Positions 1 to 9,195 of a stretch of DNA of 64,000 bases are shown piece after piece. Positions within the stretch are counted from its first letter, which is position 1. Each line of letters opens with the position of its first letter. The notes under the pieces were generated by a model. That model made no database searches and had not been told where the DNA came from. It saw only the letters and a list, made by a program, of their open reading frames with translations. The translations under genes were made by a program, and so were the position numbers. This DNA comes from an uncultured Bariatricus sp. (GTDB lineage: Bacteria > Bacillota > Clostridia > Lachnospirales > Lachnospiraceae): assembly GCA_934307065.1 (NCBI GenBank), contig CAKRCD010000012.1:1-64000 (forward strand), given 5' to 3'.

Positions 1-1554
1 GTCTTTATTAGCAAGGCCTTCATTCTTAAGAACAACATCCATTAAGCGCTTGGCGGCGGCAACAACACGATTAAATGCAGTATTGGCGCGTACACGGGAA
101 GGTTTTTCAGCAGCACGCTTCTGGATACGAATGCCCGGATTTAGGATGGTGTCTGTTGCAAGGTCTACACATCCACCGGAAAATGGAGCAAAGGCAGGAA
201 TACCAAAACGGTCAGTGACAGTTTTTGCAAACTCCTCCGTGACAGTGTCTTCCCCATGAACAACAAATACGTGGGAAGGCTTTTTCTTGAAACCATCAAT
301 CCAGTTCAAGAGTCCGTTCATATCTGCATGACCGCTGATGCCTGCTAAAATAGAAATATGAGCGTTGACTTCAATGTTTTCCCCGAACAGCTTTACAGAG
401 TCGGCACCTTCGACCAATTTGCGACCAAGGGTTCCTTCTGCTTGGTAGCCCACAAAGAGAATGGTACATTCTCTGCGCCACAGATTATGCTTTAAGTGGT
501 GGCGGATTCGTCCGGCTTCACACATACCAGAGGCAGCTAGAATAACCTTTGGTGTTTCGTTAAAATTAATCATCTTGGAATCTTCGCTTGTTACGGAGGT
601 TTTCAGTCCCGGGAATACCAGCGGGTTAATCCCCTGTTCAATGAGAGCAGTTGCATTTTCATCAAAGCAGGAATGGGTATTTTTCTGGAATACGCGGGTT
701 GCTTCAATGGCAAGCGGACTGTCTACATATACTTCAAAGCCGGGATATTCCGGTAGAAGATTCTGCTCTTTAATCTGGCGGAAGAAATAAAGTAATTCCT
801 GCGTTCTTCCAACTGCAAAAGATGGAATCACAACATTTCCCTGACGGGCAAAGGTTTCCCGTAATATCTTGACCAGTTCTCCGATGTAATCCGGTCGTAC
901 TGCTGAATGTACCCGGTTACCATAAGTGGATTCAATGACCAGATAATCTGCTTCTTCTACGAAACTTGGATCTTTGATAATTGGCTGATTGGTATTTCCT
1001 ACATCACCGGAAAATACAATTTTCTTTTCTACCCCATCTTCGCAAATCCAGATTTCGATGCATGCAGAGCCAAGCAGATGTCCGATATCGGTAAAACGTA
1101 CCTCCACACCTTCACATAGAGTAATACGCTGCCCATAATCCACAGGAGAAAGCAGTGCAATGGCAGCTTCTGCATCCTCCATAACATAGATCGGTTCGTA
1201 TAATTCACCACCGGAACGTCTGGCTTTACGATTGCGCCATTCCGCTTCTGCTTCTTGAATGTGCGCACTGTCACGCAGCATAATATTACACAGATCTGCC
1301 GTCGCAAAGGTTGTCACAATCTCACCCCGGAATCCATTTTTTGCGAGTAATGGAAGATTGCCGGAATGATCGATGTGAGCATGGGTCAGCAGCACGTAAT
1401 CGATATCAGAAGGCGGAATAGGAATTTCTTGATTTTCATATAAATCCGGTCCCTGTTCCATTCCACAGTCTATCAGGATTTTTTTGCCACAGACTTCCAG
1501 AAAATGGCAGCTTCCTGTTACTTCATGAGCGGCACCTATAAAAGTCAGTTTCAT
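1..1554 (-). CDS. MBL-fold beta-CASP ribonuclease (RNase J/YSH1-like), 3' end cut by window
   Basis: The minus-strand frame is open from an ATG at 1554 to the window edge (518 codons), so the C-terminus is missing. The N-terminal metallo-beta-lactamase fold has the zinc motif THAHIDHSG (His58, His60, Asp62, His63). A beta-CASP region follows, and GISGHADMNGLL near residue 400 is the late metal-ligand motif of the RNA-processing subfamily. Such proteins are usually annotated as MBL-fold hydrolases with an RNA-specificity domain and are probable exo- or endoribonucleases; the substrate is unknown. The start is supported by GGGAGATGACACG just upstream. It is transcribed away from sigG. Confidence 0.88.
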   Translation of the reverse strand, partial: MKLTFIGAAHEVTGSCHFLEVCGKKILIDCGMEQGPDLYENQEIPIPPSDIDYVLLTHAHIDHSGNLPLLAKNGFRGEIVTTFATADLCNIMLRDSAHIQEAEAEWRNRKARRSGGELYEPIYVMEDAEAAIALLSPVDYGQRITLCEGVEVRFTDIGHLLGSACIEIWICEDGVEKKIVFSGDVGNTNQPIIKDPSFVEEADYLVIESTYGNRVHSAVRPDYIGELVKILRETFARQGNVVIPSFAVGRTQELLYFFRQIKEQNLLPEYPGFEVYVDSPLAIEATRVFQKNTHSCFDENATALIEQGINPLVFPGLKTSVTSEDSKMINFNETPKVILAASGMCEAGRIRHHLKHNLWRRECTILFVGYQAEGTLGRKLVEGADSVKLFGENIEVNAHISILAGISGHADMNGLLNWIDGFKKKPSHVFVVHGEDTVTEEFAKTVTDRFGIPAFAPFSGGCVDLATDTILNPGIRIQKRAAEKPSRVRANTAFNRVVAAAKRLMDVVLKNEGLANKD

Positions 1555-1590
1555 CGTGTCATCTCCCTTTTCCTTTTTTAGTTTCATTAT

Positions 1591-1618
1591 ACTATATTTT
1601 ACAATGAAATGCTGTCAA
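1591..1618 (-). promoter_or_regulatory. Promoter for the MBL-fold gene
   Basis: On the minus strand TTGACA (1613-1618) is followed after 16 bases by TATAGT (1591-1596), about 40 bases upstream of the start codon at 1554. This is a sigma-A type match seen by eye. Confidence 0.5.
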
Positions 1619-1651
1619 GGGGTTAAAAATTTATAATTTATTTACAAAACT

Positions 1652-1680
1652 GCATAATCAAAAAGCATTTGGAAAAAATT
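1652..1680 (+). promoter_or_regulatory. Candidate sigma-F promoter of sigG
   Basis: GCATA at 1652-1656, a 14-base spacer, then GGAAAAAATT at 1671-1680 resembles the forespore sigma-F consensus (GYATA, about 15 bases, GGNNANANT). In Bacillus sigG is transcribed by sigma-F, so box and gene agree. No convincing sigma-A promoter was seen in this interval on the plus strand. Confidence 0.5.
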
Positions 1681-1710
1681 CTACTAGCAAATGCAACAGG
1701 AGGCTGAAAC

Positions 1711-2487
1711 ATGGCAGTGAATAAAGTTGAGATATGTGGTGTAAATACTTCAAAATTACCCCTTCTGAAGGAAGAAGAAAAACGGAAATTATTTGCACAG
1801 ATTCAGCAGGGAGATCAAGAAGCAAAAGAAGAATATATTAAGGGAAATTTACGCTTGGTGTTAAGTGTGATGAAACGGTTTCACACCAGTAATGAGAATC
1901 CGGATGATTTGTTTCAAATAGGATGTGTGGGGCTGATTAAGGCCATTAATAACTTCAATCCAGAGCTGGAGGTAAAGTTTTCTACTTATGCAGTTCCTAT
2001 GATTGTAGGAGAAATAAGAAGGTTTCTGAGGGACAATAATTCAATCCGGGTCAGTCGTTCGTTAAAGGATACGGCATATAAGGCGATTTATGCAAAAGAA
2101 ATGTATCGGAAAAAACATTTGAAGGAACCGACAATTGAAGAAATTGCAGAAGAAATTGGTATAGAGAAAGAGGATATTGTCTATGCATTAGATGCGATAC
2201 AAAGTCCTATGAGTCTGCAGGAGCCTGTTTATAATGACAGCGGGGATGCGGTTTATGTGATGGATCAGATAAGTGACAAGAAAAACAAAGAGGATACGTG
2301 GGTGGAAAACTTGTCACTGCAGGCCGCTATGGAAATGTTGGAAGAACGAGAACGATATATTATAAAACTCCGGTTTTTTGAAGGAAGGACCCAGATGGAA
2401 GTAGCAGAAGAAATCCAGATATCACAGGCCCAGGTAAGCCGTCTGGAAAAAAATGCATTAAAAGAAATGAGACAGTATCTTGGATAA
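1711..2487 (+). CDS. sigG: RNA polymerase sporulation sigma factor SigG
   Basis: This 258-residue sigma-70 family protein opens with NKVEICGV and then SKLPLLK, a hallmark of sigma-G. Region 2 includes DDLFQIGCVGLIKAI (residues 65-79), followed by KFSTYAVPMIVGEIRRFLRD. The C-terminal region 4 helix-turn-helix is TQMEVAEEIQISQAQVSRLE. Sigma-G directs late forespore transcription after engulfment (coats, SASPs, germination proteins). A clear AGGAGG precedes the ATG. Here it stands alone, without the sigE-spoIIGA pair found beside it in Bacillus. A possible sigma-F promoter lies upstream at 1652. Confidence 0.96.
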   Translation: MAVNKVEICGVNTSKLPLLKEEEKRKLFAQIQQGDQEAKEEYIKGNLRLVLSVMKRFHTSNENPDDLFQIGCVGLIKAINNFNPELEVKFSTYAVPMIVGEIRRFLRDNNSIRVSRSLKDTAYKAIYAKEMYRKKHLKEPTIEEIAEEIGIEKEDIVYALDAIQSPMSLQEPVYNDSGDAVYVMDQISDKKNKEDTWVENLSLQAAMEMLEERERYIIKLRFFEGRTQMEVAEEIQISQAQVSRLEKNALKEMRQYLG

Positions 2488-2578
2488 ACATAAATTTGGG
2501 TTGAAATTTCCTCCGCTTCATACTATGATAATTGATATATTAATTACTGAATACAATGTGGCGAGGGAGGAACGCGAT

Positions 2579-2842
2579 ATGTATGAATATGAAGAAACAT
2601 GCCTGCGTACATTCTTAAAGAATCAGGGGCAGCTGTTTGATGAACCGGTAGCGGAGACTTTGGAAGAAGCAGAAGCCTTTTTGGAGGACTGCATGGCAGT
2701 TGTTGTGGATTCCATAAAAGAAGTAAGAGAATATTTTGAAGAGAACGGCGCTGATGTGGATGGTATGAGCGATGAAGAACTGGAAGAAGCATCAGAAGTA
2801 TTTGCATTAGAAAACGGACAGTATCTGATTGTAGAAGGCTAA
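2579..2842 (+). CDS. Small acidic hypothetical protein
   Basis: This 87-residue protein begins MYEYEETCLRTFLKNQG and is rich in Glu and Asp, with a predicted helical middle. The start at 2579 is chosen because GAGGGAGGAACGCGAT gives a good ribosome site there; the in-frame upstream ATG at 2480 overlaps sigG and has no such site. I do not recognise the family. It has no signal peptide or membrane segment. It follows sigG by 91 bases and ends just before a strong terminator, so it could be cotranscribed with sigG in the forespore, but this is inference. Confidence 0.7.
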   Translation: MYEYEETCLRTFLKNQGQLFDEPVAETLEEAEAFLEDCMAVVVDSIKEVREYFEENGADVDGMSDEELEEASEVFALENGQYLIVEG

Positions 2843-2849
2843 GAAGTCG

Positions 2850-2880
2850 AAAAGTCGTAGTGTATGCTACGACTTTTTCC
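2850..2880 (+). terminator. Rho-independent terminator
   Basis: AAAGTCGTAG (2851-2860) pairs perfectly with CTACGACTTT (2867-2876) over a six-base loop and runs into TTTTT. The A-run on the left means it can also stop the minus-strand gene that ends at 2905. Confidence 0.85.
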
Positions 2881-2904
2881 TTGTCAGGCATGCAACAAAA
2901 AGGT

Positions 2905-3351
2905 TCAGTGAACTTTTTTATCTGCCATAGAAACCTGATTCAATGCCTCTTCAATGGCATTGATAAGCAGGCGGGAGGTATAAGGAGTATCATCAGACAG
3001 AGTGATATTATCCAAGGATTGACCGGCACAAATCTGGTCGGCAATATTTTCCAGTGTGGGCTGCAACAGAGGGTACATGGCAGCTACAGATTCATCCAGA
3101 TTTTGAAGGCGGATGGATTGGACTTTTTCAGAATCTACCACCACTTCTACCGCAAGATTCGTGTTGTTTAATTTAATAGCCGAAGTGTAAATTCCAGGTG
3201 TGTATACTTGTGCGCTTGTCTTTCTCACCTGATTTTTCGAGGAAAACATAAAGAAAAAGAGAATGGCAAGCAGAATAATAAGCACAGAGATAATGATGGT
3301 ATAAATAATTTCTTTCATATGAAGTACAACAATTTTTGTTTTTGAACTCAT
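2905..3351 (-). CDS. Membrane-anchored protein with FMN_bind-like domain
   Basis: The protein has 148 residues. One hydrophobic helix (about residues 14-36) anchors it, and the rest is extracytoplasmic. The exported part has the layout of the FMN_bind fold (PF04205): PGIYTSAI, then a VEVVVDSEKVQSI strand pair, and a C-terminal TSRLLINAIEEAL. The usual SGAT-T flavin attachment motif is replaced by LSDDTPYTS, so covalent FMN binding is doubtful although one Thr remains. AGGAGGTTTCC before the ATG at 3351 supports the start. It is divergent from pth. The family call is a resemblance seen by eye. Confidence 0.6.
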   Translation of the reverse strand: MSSKTKIVVLHMKEIIYTIIISVLIILLAILFFFMFSSKNQVRKTSAQVYTPGIYTSAIKLNNTNLAVEVVVDSEKVQSIRLQNLDESVAAMYPLLQPTLENIADQICAGQSLDNITLSDDTPYTSRLLINAIEEALNQVSMADKKVH

Positions 3352-3375
3352 GGAAACCTCCTGGAAGTGTAGATG

Positions 3376-3398
3376 ATAAGCAATCCGTTTTTGCTTAT
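3376..3398. promoter_or_regulatory. Perfect dyad between divergent genes
   Basis: ATAAGCAA (3376-3383) and TTGCTTAT (3391-3398) form a perfect eight-base inverted repeat with a seven-base centre. It lies 25 bases upstream of the minus-strand gene and 55 bases upstream of pth. It could be an operator or simply a hairpin; no regulator is identified. Confidence 0.35.
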
Positions 3399-3452
3399 AA
3401 CAATATATGAGACGCAGAAAAGATTTATTCAGAAAACAGAAAGGTAAAGAAG

Positions 3453-4028
3453 ATGTATATTATCGTAGGACTGGGTAATCCAGATAAGCAGTATGAGGGA
3501 ACAAGACATAATGTAGGATTTGATGTGATAGATAAACTGGCAGAGAAATATAATATTTCCGTAGAAACAAAGAAGCACCGGGCATACATTGGAAAAGGCA
3601 TGATAGAAGGACAGAAGGTAATTTTGGCGAAGCCACAGACTTATATGAATTTAAGTGGCGAGAGTGTGTTTAGCATGACGGATTATTATAAGATTGCACC
3701 GGAAGAAGAATTATTGGTTATCTATGACGATATCAGTCTGGATGTGGGGCAGCTCCGTATCCGTAAAAAAGGCAGTGCGGGGGGACATAACGGAATTAAA
3801 AATATTATTGCCCATCTGGGCACAATGGATTTCCCGAGAATTAAAGTAGGAGTGGGGGAAAAGCCGAAGGGATACGATTTGGCAGATTATGTTCTCGGTA
3901 AATTTTCCAAAGGAGAGCAGGAACTGATGGAAGAAGGTTATCGGAATGCCGTGGATGCGGTGGCTGCCATTGTTCAGGGGAATATCGAACAGGCAATGAA
4001 TCAGTATAACAAGAAAAAGAAAGAATAG
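3453..4028 (+). CDS. pth: Peptidyl-tRNA hydrolase
   Basis: Pth cleaves the ester bond of peptidyl-tRNAs dropped from ribosomes and recycles tRNA. The 191-residue length is normal. GLGNP with YEGTRHNVGF holds catalytic His19, and KPQTYMNLSGESV, DDISLDVGQLRI and GSAGGHNGIKNI are all family signatures. It sits 13 bases upstream of mfd, the common Firmicutes pth-mfd pair, and the two are probably cotranscribed. AGAAAGGT lies before the ATG. Confidence 0.97.
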   Translation: MYIIVGLGNPDKQYEGTRHNVGFDVIDKLAEKYNISVETKKHRAYIGKGMIEGQKVILAKPQTYMNLSGESVFSMTDYYKIAPEEELLVIYDDISLDVGQLRIRKKGSAGGHNGIKNIIAHLGTMDFPRIKVGVGEKPKGYDLADYVLGKFSKGEQELMEEGYRNAVDAVAAIVQGNIEQAMNQYNKKKKE

Positions 4029-4041
4029 GATGTGATAGACA

Positions 4042-7000
4042 ATGAAATCGTTTACTGCACCTCTTTTAGAATTAGCAGGATATGAAGAAATACAGAAGAA
4101 GTTTCGTGCCAGAGCAGGCATGACTCTGATTTCCGGGTGTGTGACTTCCCAGAAAACACATATGATATATGCACTTAGCGATGGCTGTCCATACACAGTC
4201 ATCGTTCTTTCTGATGAAGAAAAAGCAAAAAAAATGTTGGAAGAATATCGTTTTCTGGATGAAAATGTGTGTTTCTATCCGGCTAAAGATTTCTTATTTT
4301 ATCAGGCAGACATTCATGGAAAAGAGCTTATCAGACAAAGAATCGAAGCAATCCGCATGATGTTGGAAAAGGGTGAAGAGGGAGTCACGATTATCACAAC
4401 CTTTGATGCATTTATGGATAAAATGGTTTCGAAAGAAAGCCTCAAGAAACAGATTATGATGCTGAAATCCGGTGATGTAGTTGACTTTGAAAAGCTGACT
4501 TCTCAGATATCATGTCTGGGGTATGAAAGAGAGGTTCAGGTAGACGGACCAGGTCAATTTGCTGTGCGTGGCGGTATTCTGGATATCTATCCATTGACGG
4601 AGGAACTTCCGATTCGAATTGAATTCTGGGGAGATGAAATTGACTCGATTCGTACCTTCGATGCGGATAGTCAGCGCTCTGTGGAAAATTTACAGGAAAT
4701 CACAATTTATCCGGGAGATGAAAGGAAAGAAGGAAAGAGTGTATCCTTTCTTGATTACTTTTCTAAGGAAGATACCGCATTGTTTCTGGATGAACCGGTC
4801 AGACTGTTGGAACGAGGCGAACAGGTAGAAGCCGAGGTAAGAAAGGCAAGCGAGATGCGGGCAGCCGATTTGGAAGAAAAGGGAATTTCCTACGATGAAC
4901 CGCAATTCTATAGTACAGAAGAAGTGACAAAGAAAATAAATAGTTTCTCGTCAGTTGGATTATCGGCACTTGAAAATAAATATAAATGTTTCCAGATAAA
5001 TGAAGTTTATAATATTCAGGCAAAAAGTGTGAATCCATATAATAACAGCTTTGAAATGCTGACCCGGGATTTAACACGTCTGAAAAGAAGCAAATACCGT
5101 GTCATATTGATATCTGGTTCGCGCACCAGGGCAAAGCGTCTGGCAGAGGATTTACGGGATTATGATTTAAGCAGTTTCTATAGTGATACTTTAGAACGGG
5201 AAGTGAAGCCGGGGGAAATCATGGTCTGCTATGGACATGTGGAAGCCGGCTACGAGTATCCGATGATTAAATACATGGTAATTTCGGAGACAGATATTTT
5301 CGGAAAGCACAAGAAAAAGAAAAAACGAAAAACTTATGAAGGACAGAAAATACAGGATTTTGCGGATTTAAAACCGGGCGATTATGTGGTGCATGAAAAT
5401 CATGGACTTGGTATTTACCGTGGAATTGAAAAGATTGAGGTAGATAAAGTCGTCAAGGATTATATGAAGATTTCTTATGCGGATGGAGGCAATCTCTACA
5501 TCCTTGCGACCCAGCTTGATTTGATTCAGAAATATGCAAGTGCGGATGCTAAGAAGCCGAAGCTGAATAAATTAGGCGGACAGGAGTGGAACCGGACCAA
5601 GAAAAAAGTCCGGGGGGCAGTACAGCAGATTGCAAAAGATTTGGTAGAACTTTATGCTGTCAGACAGGAAAAGACCGGTTTCATTTATGAGCAGGATACT
5701 GTCTGGCAAAGGGAGTTTGAAGAAATGTTTCCGTTTGAAGAGACCGAAGATCAGCTGCTTGCAATTGAGGCTGTCAAAAAGGATATGGAAAGTCCGAAGA
5801 TTATGGACAGACTGATTTGCGGAGATGTTGGATTTGGAAAGACAGAAGTTGCAGTACGTGCTGCATTTAAGGCGGTGCAGGAGAATAAACAGGTAGTTTA
5901 TCTGGTGCCGACAACCATTCTGGCACAGCAGCATTATAATACATTTGTGCAGAGAATGAAGGATTTTCCGGTAAGAGTGGATTTACTCTGCCGTTTCCGG
6001 ACACCGATGGAGCAGAAGAAAACGTTAGAGGATTTGGCTAAGGGACAGGTAGATATTGTGGTGGGAACTCACCGCGTCCTGAGTAAGGATGTCCGGTTCA
6101 AAGATCTGGGACTTTTGATTATTGATGAAGAACAGCGTTTCGGGGTACAGCATAAGGAAAAAATTAAGAAATTAAAGGATAATGTGGATGTTCTGACCTT
6201 GACAGCTACACCGATTCCACGTACTCTTCACATGAGCTTAATCGGGATTCGTGATATGAGTGTATTAGAAGAAGCACCGGTAGACCGTATGCCAATTCAG
6301 ACCTATGTTATGGAATACAATGATGAAATGGTGCGTGAAGCTATTGAACGGGAACTTTCCAGGCAGGGACAAGTATATTATGTCTATAATAAGGTAAAAG
6401 ACATTGCGGAGATTACAGATAAAATTCAGAAACTTGTTCCGGATGCCAATGTCTCTTTCGCACATGGGCAGATGGGAGAACGGCAGTTGGAAAATATCAT
6501 GTATGATTTCATTAATGGAGAAATTGATGTACTGGTATCTACAACGATTATAGAGACTGGTCTTGATATTCCAAATGCCAATACGATTATTATCCATGAT
6601 TCTGATAAGATGGGACTTTCCCAGCTTTATCAGCTCAGAGGACGTGTGGGCCGTTCTAACCGGATGGCATACGCATTCCTGCTCTATCGAAGGGATAAAC
6701 TTCTGAAAGAAGTAGCGGAAAAACGTTTAACGGCAATCCGGGAGTTTACGGATTTGGGTTCCGGGGTTAAGATTGCCATGCGGGATTTGGAAATCCGCGG
6801 CGCAGGTAATCTTCTTGGAGAAGAACAGCATGGGCACATGGAGGCGGTAGGATATGATTTGTACTGTAAAATGTTAAATGAAGCAGTTAAATATCTGAAG
6901 GGAGAAATGCCGGAGGACGTCTATACAACAACGATAGACATCAATATCGATGCTTATATTCCTGATTCCTATATTCCGAATGAATATCAGAAGCTGGATA

Positions 7001-7386
7001 TATATAAGCGGATTGCTGCGATTGAGACTGAGGAAGAACGGGATGATATGTTAGAAGAACTGATAGACCGTTTTGGCGAACCACCAAAGAAAGTTCAGCA
7101 GCTTCTGAGAATCGCGCAATTAAAAGCAATGGCCCATAAAGGATATGTTGTATCCATTGAGCAAAAGGGAGAACGGTATATTTTCACGATGTATGAAAAG
7201 GCAAAGGTAAATGTAGCGGCAATTCCAACCCTGCTTCAGAAGTATAAGGGAGATTTGACATTCAAAGCAGAAGAAAATCCTTATTTTGTGTATGAAAAAC
7301 TGAAAAAGGGTAAAAAAGAAAAGGATGAACAGATTATAGAAAATGTAAGTGCAGTGATAGAGGACATTATTTCTTTGGCACAATAG
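4042..7386 (+). CDS. mfd: Transcription-repair coupling factor Mfd
   Basis: Mfd is a dsDNA translocase that removes stalled RNA polymerase and recruits UvrA to lesions. The 1114 residues match the family. An N-terminal UvrB-homology part (with [18 protein letters not shown]) is followed by an RNAP-interaction region beginning [19 protein letters not shown] (near 445). The helicase core has Walker [10 protein letters not shown] (594-602) and motif II DEEQ (695-698), the TATPIPRTL motif and the translocation motif [15 protein letters not shown]-terminal domain ends the protein. No oddity is seen. Confidence 0.97.
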   Translation: MKSFTAPLLELAGYEEIQKKFRARAGMTLISGCVTSQKTHMIYALSDGCPYTVIVLSDEEKAKKMLEEYRFLDENVCFYPAKDFLFYQADIHGKELIRQRIEAIRMMLEKGEEGVTIITTFDAFMDKMVSKESLKKQIMMLKSGDVVDFEKLTSQISCLGYEREVQVDGPGQFAVRGGILDIYPLTEELPIRIEFWGDEIDSIRTFDADSQRSVENLQEITIYPGDERKEGKSVSFLDYFSKEDTALFLDEPVRLLERGEQVEAEVRKASEMRAADLEEKGISYDEPQFYSTEEVTKKINSFSSVGLSALENKYKCFQINEVYNIQAKSVNPYNNSFEMLTRDLTRLKRSKYRVILISGSRTRAKRLAEDLRDYDLSSFYSDTLEREVKPGEIMVCYGHVEAGYEYPMIKYMVISETDIFGKHKKKKKRKTYEGQKIQDFADLKPGDYVVHENHGLGIYRGIEKIEVDKVVKDYMKISYADGGNLYILATQLDLIQKYASADAKKPKLNKLGGQEWNRTKKKVRGAVQQIAKDLVELYAVRQEKTGFIYEQDTVWQREFEEMFPFEETEDQLLAIEAVKKDMESPKIMDRLICGDVGFGKTEVAVRAAFKAVQENKQVVYLVPTTILAQQHYNTFVQRMKDFPVRVDLLCRFRTPMEQKKTLEDLAKGQVDIVVGTHRVLSKDVRFKDLGLLIIDEEQRFGVQHKEKIKKLKDNVDVLTLTATPIPRTLHMSLIGIRDMSVLEEAPVDRMPIQTYVMEYNDEMVREAIERELSRQGQVYYVYNKVKDIAEITDKIQKLVPDANVSFAHGQMGERQLENIMYDFINGEIDVLVSTTIIETGLDIPNANTIIIHDSDKMGLSQLYQLRGRVGRSNRMAYAFLLYRRDKLLKEVAEKRLTAIREFTDLGSGVKIAMRDLEIRGAGNLLGEEQHGHMEAVGYDLYCKMLNEAVKYLKGEMPEDVYTTTIDINIDAYIPDSYIPNEYQKLDIYKRIAAIETEEERDDMLEELIDRFGEPPKKVQQLLRIAQLKAMAHKGYVVSIEQKGERYIFTMYEKAKVNVAAIPTLLQKYKGDLTFKAEENPYFVYEKLKKGKKEKDEQIIENVSAVIEDIISLAQ

Positions 7387-7408
7387 TGTGCATTTTTTGT
7401 GAAAATGA

Positions 7409-7437
7409 TTGCGGTATGATGAAAAAAAAGGTATACT
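7409..7437 (+). promoter_or_regulatory. Promoter for the PrsA-like gene
   Basis: TTGCGG (7409-7414), 17 bases, TATACT (7432-7437). AAGGAGGAAG then precedes the start codon at 7491. Confidence 0.55.
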
Positions 7438-7490
7438 TAACCAGTATATGAAAAAACGTATACGGAAGCATTAAGGAGGAAGATAGTTAG

Positions 7491-8621
7491 ATGAAGACAA
7501 GATTCGCGGCATTAGCTATTGCGGCAGCTATGGCTGTATCTGCTTTAACCGGATGTGGGAGCGGAAATTTAAACAGTGATGACGTAGTGGCAGAATTTGG
7601 AGATACAAAAATTAAGGCAGGCGTGGCTGAGTTCTATGCAAGATATCAGCAGGCAAGCTATGAGGCTTATTATATGCCATATTACGGAGATAATATGTGG
7701 ACCACGGAGGTCAGTGATGGAAGCACATATGAAGACAGTGTAAAGAATAATGCGTTGGATACATTAAAAACCATGTATGTGTTGGAAACACATATGGATG
7801 AATATAATGTGGAATATACTTCGGATGATGAGGCTGCCGTAGCAGAAGCAGCACAGGCATTCGTAGATGCGAATGATGGGGAAGCTTTAAGTGCATCAGC
7901 AGGTAATATTGAAAATGTAAAAGAGGTTTTAAAACTCATTACCATTCAGAGAAAAATGTACAATGCTATGATTGAAGATGCAGATACCGAAGTTTCGGAT
8001 GATGAGGCTGCACAGAAGAGTATGAGTTATGCATTCTTCTCATTTGAAACTACGGACGACTCTGGAAATAAAACTACATTGGATGATGACGGAAAAGTTG
8101 CACTGAAAGAGACAGCCATGAATTTTCAGACAGAAGCAGCAAACGGAACCAAGACATTTGAAGAATGTGCAGAAAAAGCAGGTGTAGAAGCACAGACGGC
8201 AACTTTTGATTCTGACACAACATCTCCATCCACAGACCTTATCAAGGCGGCAGATGTGCTGGGAGAAGGACAGGTTACAGATGTAATTGAGACAGATAGC
8301 GGATATTATGTTGCAAAGGTTACAAGCATGCTTGACAGAGAAGCGACAGACGCAAAGAAGACATCGATTATTTCAGAACGTCAGCAGACACTGTACAGTG
8401 ACCTTTGCAAAGAATGGGTAGAGGCTGCAGATATTACCGTACATGAAAATGTATGGAAGAAACTGGATTTTACAAAGCATGGTGTTACAATGAAGACACA
8501 GTCAAATACGGATAATACTGAGTCTGGTTCAGATAGTACTACAGATTCCAATACAGATAACACAGAATCCGGTACAGACACAAATACAGAAACTAATTCA
8601 GCAACAGAGTCAAATAAATAA
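7491..8621 (+). CDS. PrsA/SurA-like foldase lipoprotein
   Basis: The precursor has 376 residues with a lipoprotein signal peptide ending SALTGC, so Cys22 would be lipidated and the protein tethered outside the membrane. The mature part has a SurA/PrsA-like N-domain with DTKIKAGVAEFYARY, then a region resembling a weak parvulin (rotamase) domain at about 170-310, including IETDSGYYVAKVTSM. PrsA proteins help exported proteins fold. The last 40 residues are a Thr/Asn/Asp/Ser/Glu low-complexity tail with repeats of TDNTESG. Whether the rotamase site is active cannot be judged here. Confidence 0.75.
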   Translation: MKTRFAALAIAAAMAVSALTGCGSGNLNSDDVVAEFGDTKIKAGVAEFYARYQQASYEAYYMPYYGDNMWTTEVSDGSTYEDSVKNNALDTLKTMYVLETHMDEYNVEYTSDDEAAVAEAAQAFVDANDGEALSASAGNIENVKEVLKLITIQRKMYNAMIEDADTEVSDDEAAQKSMSYAFFSFETTDDSGNKTTLDDDGKVALKETAMNFQTEAANGTKTFEECAEKAGVEAQTATFDSDTTSPSTDLIKAADVLGEGQVTDVIETDSGYYVAKVTSMLDREATDAKKTSIISERQQTLYSDLCKEWVEAADITVHENVWKKLDFTKHGVTMKTQSNTDNTESGSDSTTDSNTDNTESGTDTNTETNSATESNK

Positions 8622-8635
8622 TTTATAACAAAAGG

Positions 8636-8711
8636 GTGGGAAGTCTCAAAGTGGGATTTCCCATTTTTAGACTCATATCGGGTCAGGCAAGGCCGTTTCA
8701 TTGTTTATGAG
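8636..8711 (-). repeat. Dispersed structured intergenic repeat, copy 1
   Basis: This stretch matches 54607-54675. Both have a GTGGGAT hairpin, then a T-rich step, then CTCATATCGGG, a stretch of about 25 bases containing TTTCAT, and a closing TATGAG. CTCATA (8672-8677) pairs with TATGAG (8706-8711). TGGGA with TCCCATTTTT may also act as the terminator of the foldase gene. It is non-coding on both strands. Confidence 0.55.
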
Positions 8712-8787
8712 TAATCTTACTAAGATTTTCAATTTTTATCACAGCATCATATTGTCAGATAAAAATAAAAAATATTTTAAAATTGTA

Positions 8788-8816
8788 TTGACAAATTGAA
8801 AATATGAGTGTATTAT
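8788..8816 (+). promoter_or_regulatory. Strong sigma-A promoter for a putative small RNA
   Basis: Consensus TTGACA (8788-8793), exactly 17 bases, then TATTAT (8811-8816). No gene with a ribosome site follows before the terminator at 9037. Confidence 0.7.
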
Positions 8817-8822
8817 AAAGAC

Positions 8823-9077
8823 ATAAAAAGAAAGAAAAATAAAAGAAAAAGAATTTAAGAAAAGGAAGGTACAGACCACCAGAAACATAACATGAAACCC
8901 AAAACAAATTTATAGAAAGCGAAGGTATGGACCACCAGAAAGGTAAAAGGATTTAAACAAAAGTAGAAAAATGAAAGGTAGGTATACATTCATAGTTATA
9001 CTAAAAGGTTGAAAAAATGATTAGGGCAGTTTCATAAAGAAGAGTATCAAAGATAATAATTTGGTACTCTTCTTTTT
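8823..9077 (+). ncRNA. Putative small RNA with two GACCACCAG repeats
   Basis: About 255 bases lie between a consensus promoter and a strong terminator, with no plausible reading frame: the longest ATG frames are 7, 9 and 13 codons and lack good ribosome sites. The RNA is purine-rich. It carries a direct repeat, GGTACAGACCACCAGAAA (about 8868-8885) and GGTATGGACCACCAGAAA (about 8924-8941), 56 bases apart with two differences. The repeated ACCACC could pair with GGTGG-type ribosome sites. I recognise no known RNA family. A 5' leader of the next gene is an alternative, but that gene has its own promoter. Confidence 0.5.
9037..9077 (+). terminator. Rho-independent terminator of the putative small RNA
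   Basis: AAGAAGAGTATCAAA (9037-9051) pairs with TTTGGTACTCTTCTT (9060-9074), one G-U included, and leads into a T-run. Confidence 0.85.
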
Positions 9078-9118
9078 AGGTGTATGAATCGGGTAAATTT
9101 GAAAAGAAAGTGAAATAG

Positions 9119-9148
9119 TTGCAGTGCTAAGAAAAAATGTGCTATAAT
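9119..9148 (+). promoter_or_regulatory. Promoter for the membrane protein gene
   Basis: TTGCAG (9119-9124), 18 bases, perfect TATAAT (9143-9148), 48 bases before the ATG at 9196. Confidence 0.6.
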
Positions 9149-9195
9149 ATGCGGTATCGGGAGATGAATGGTACAAAAGAAAGGGGAAATAGAAG

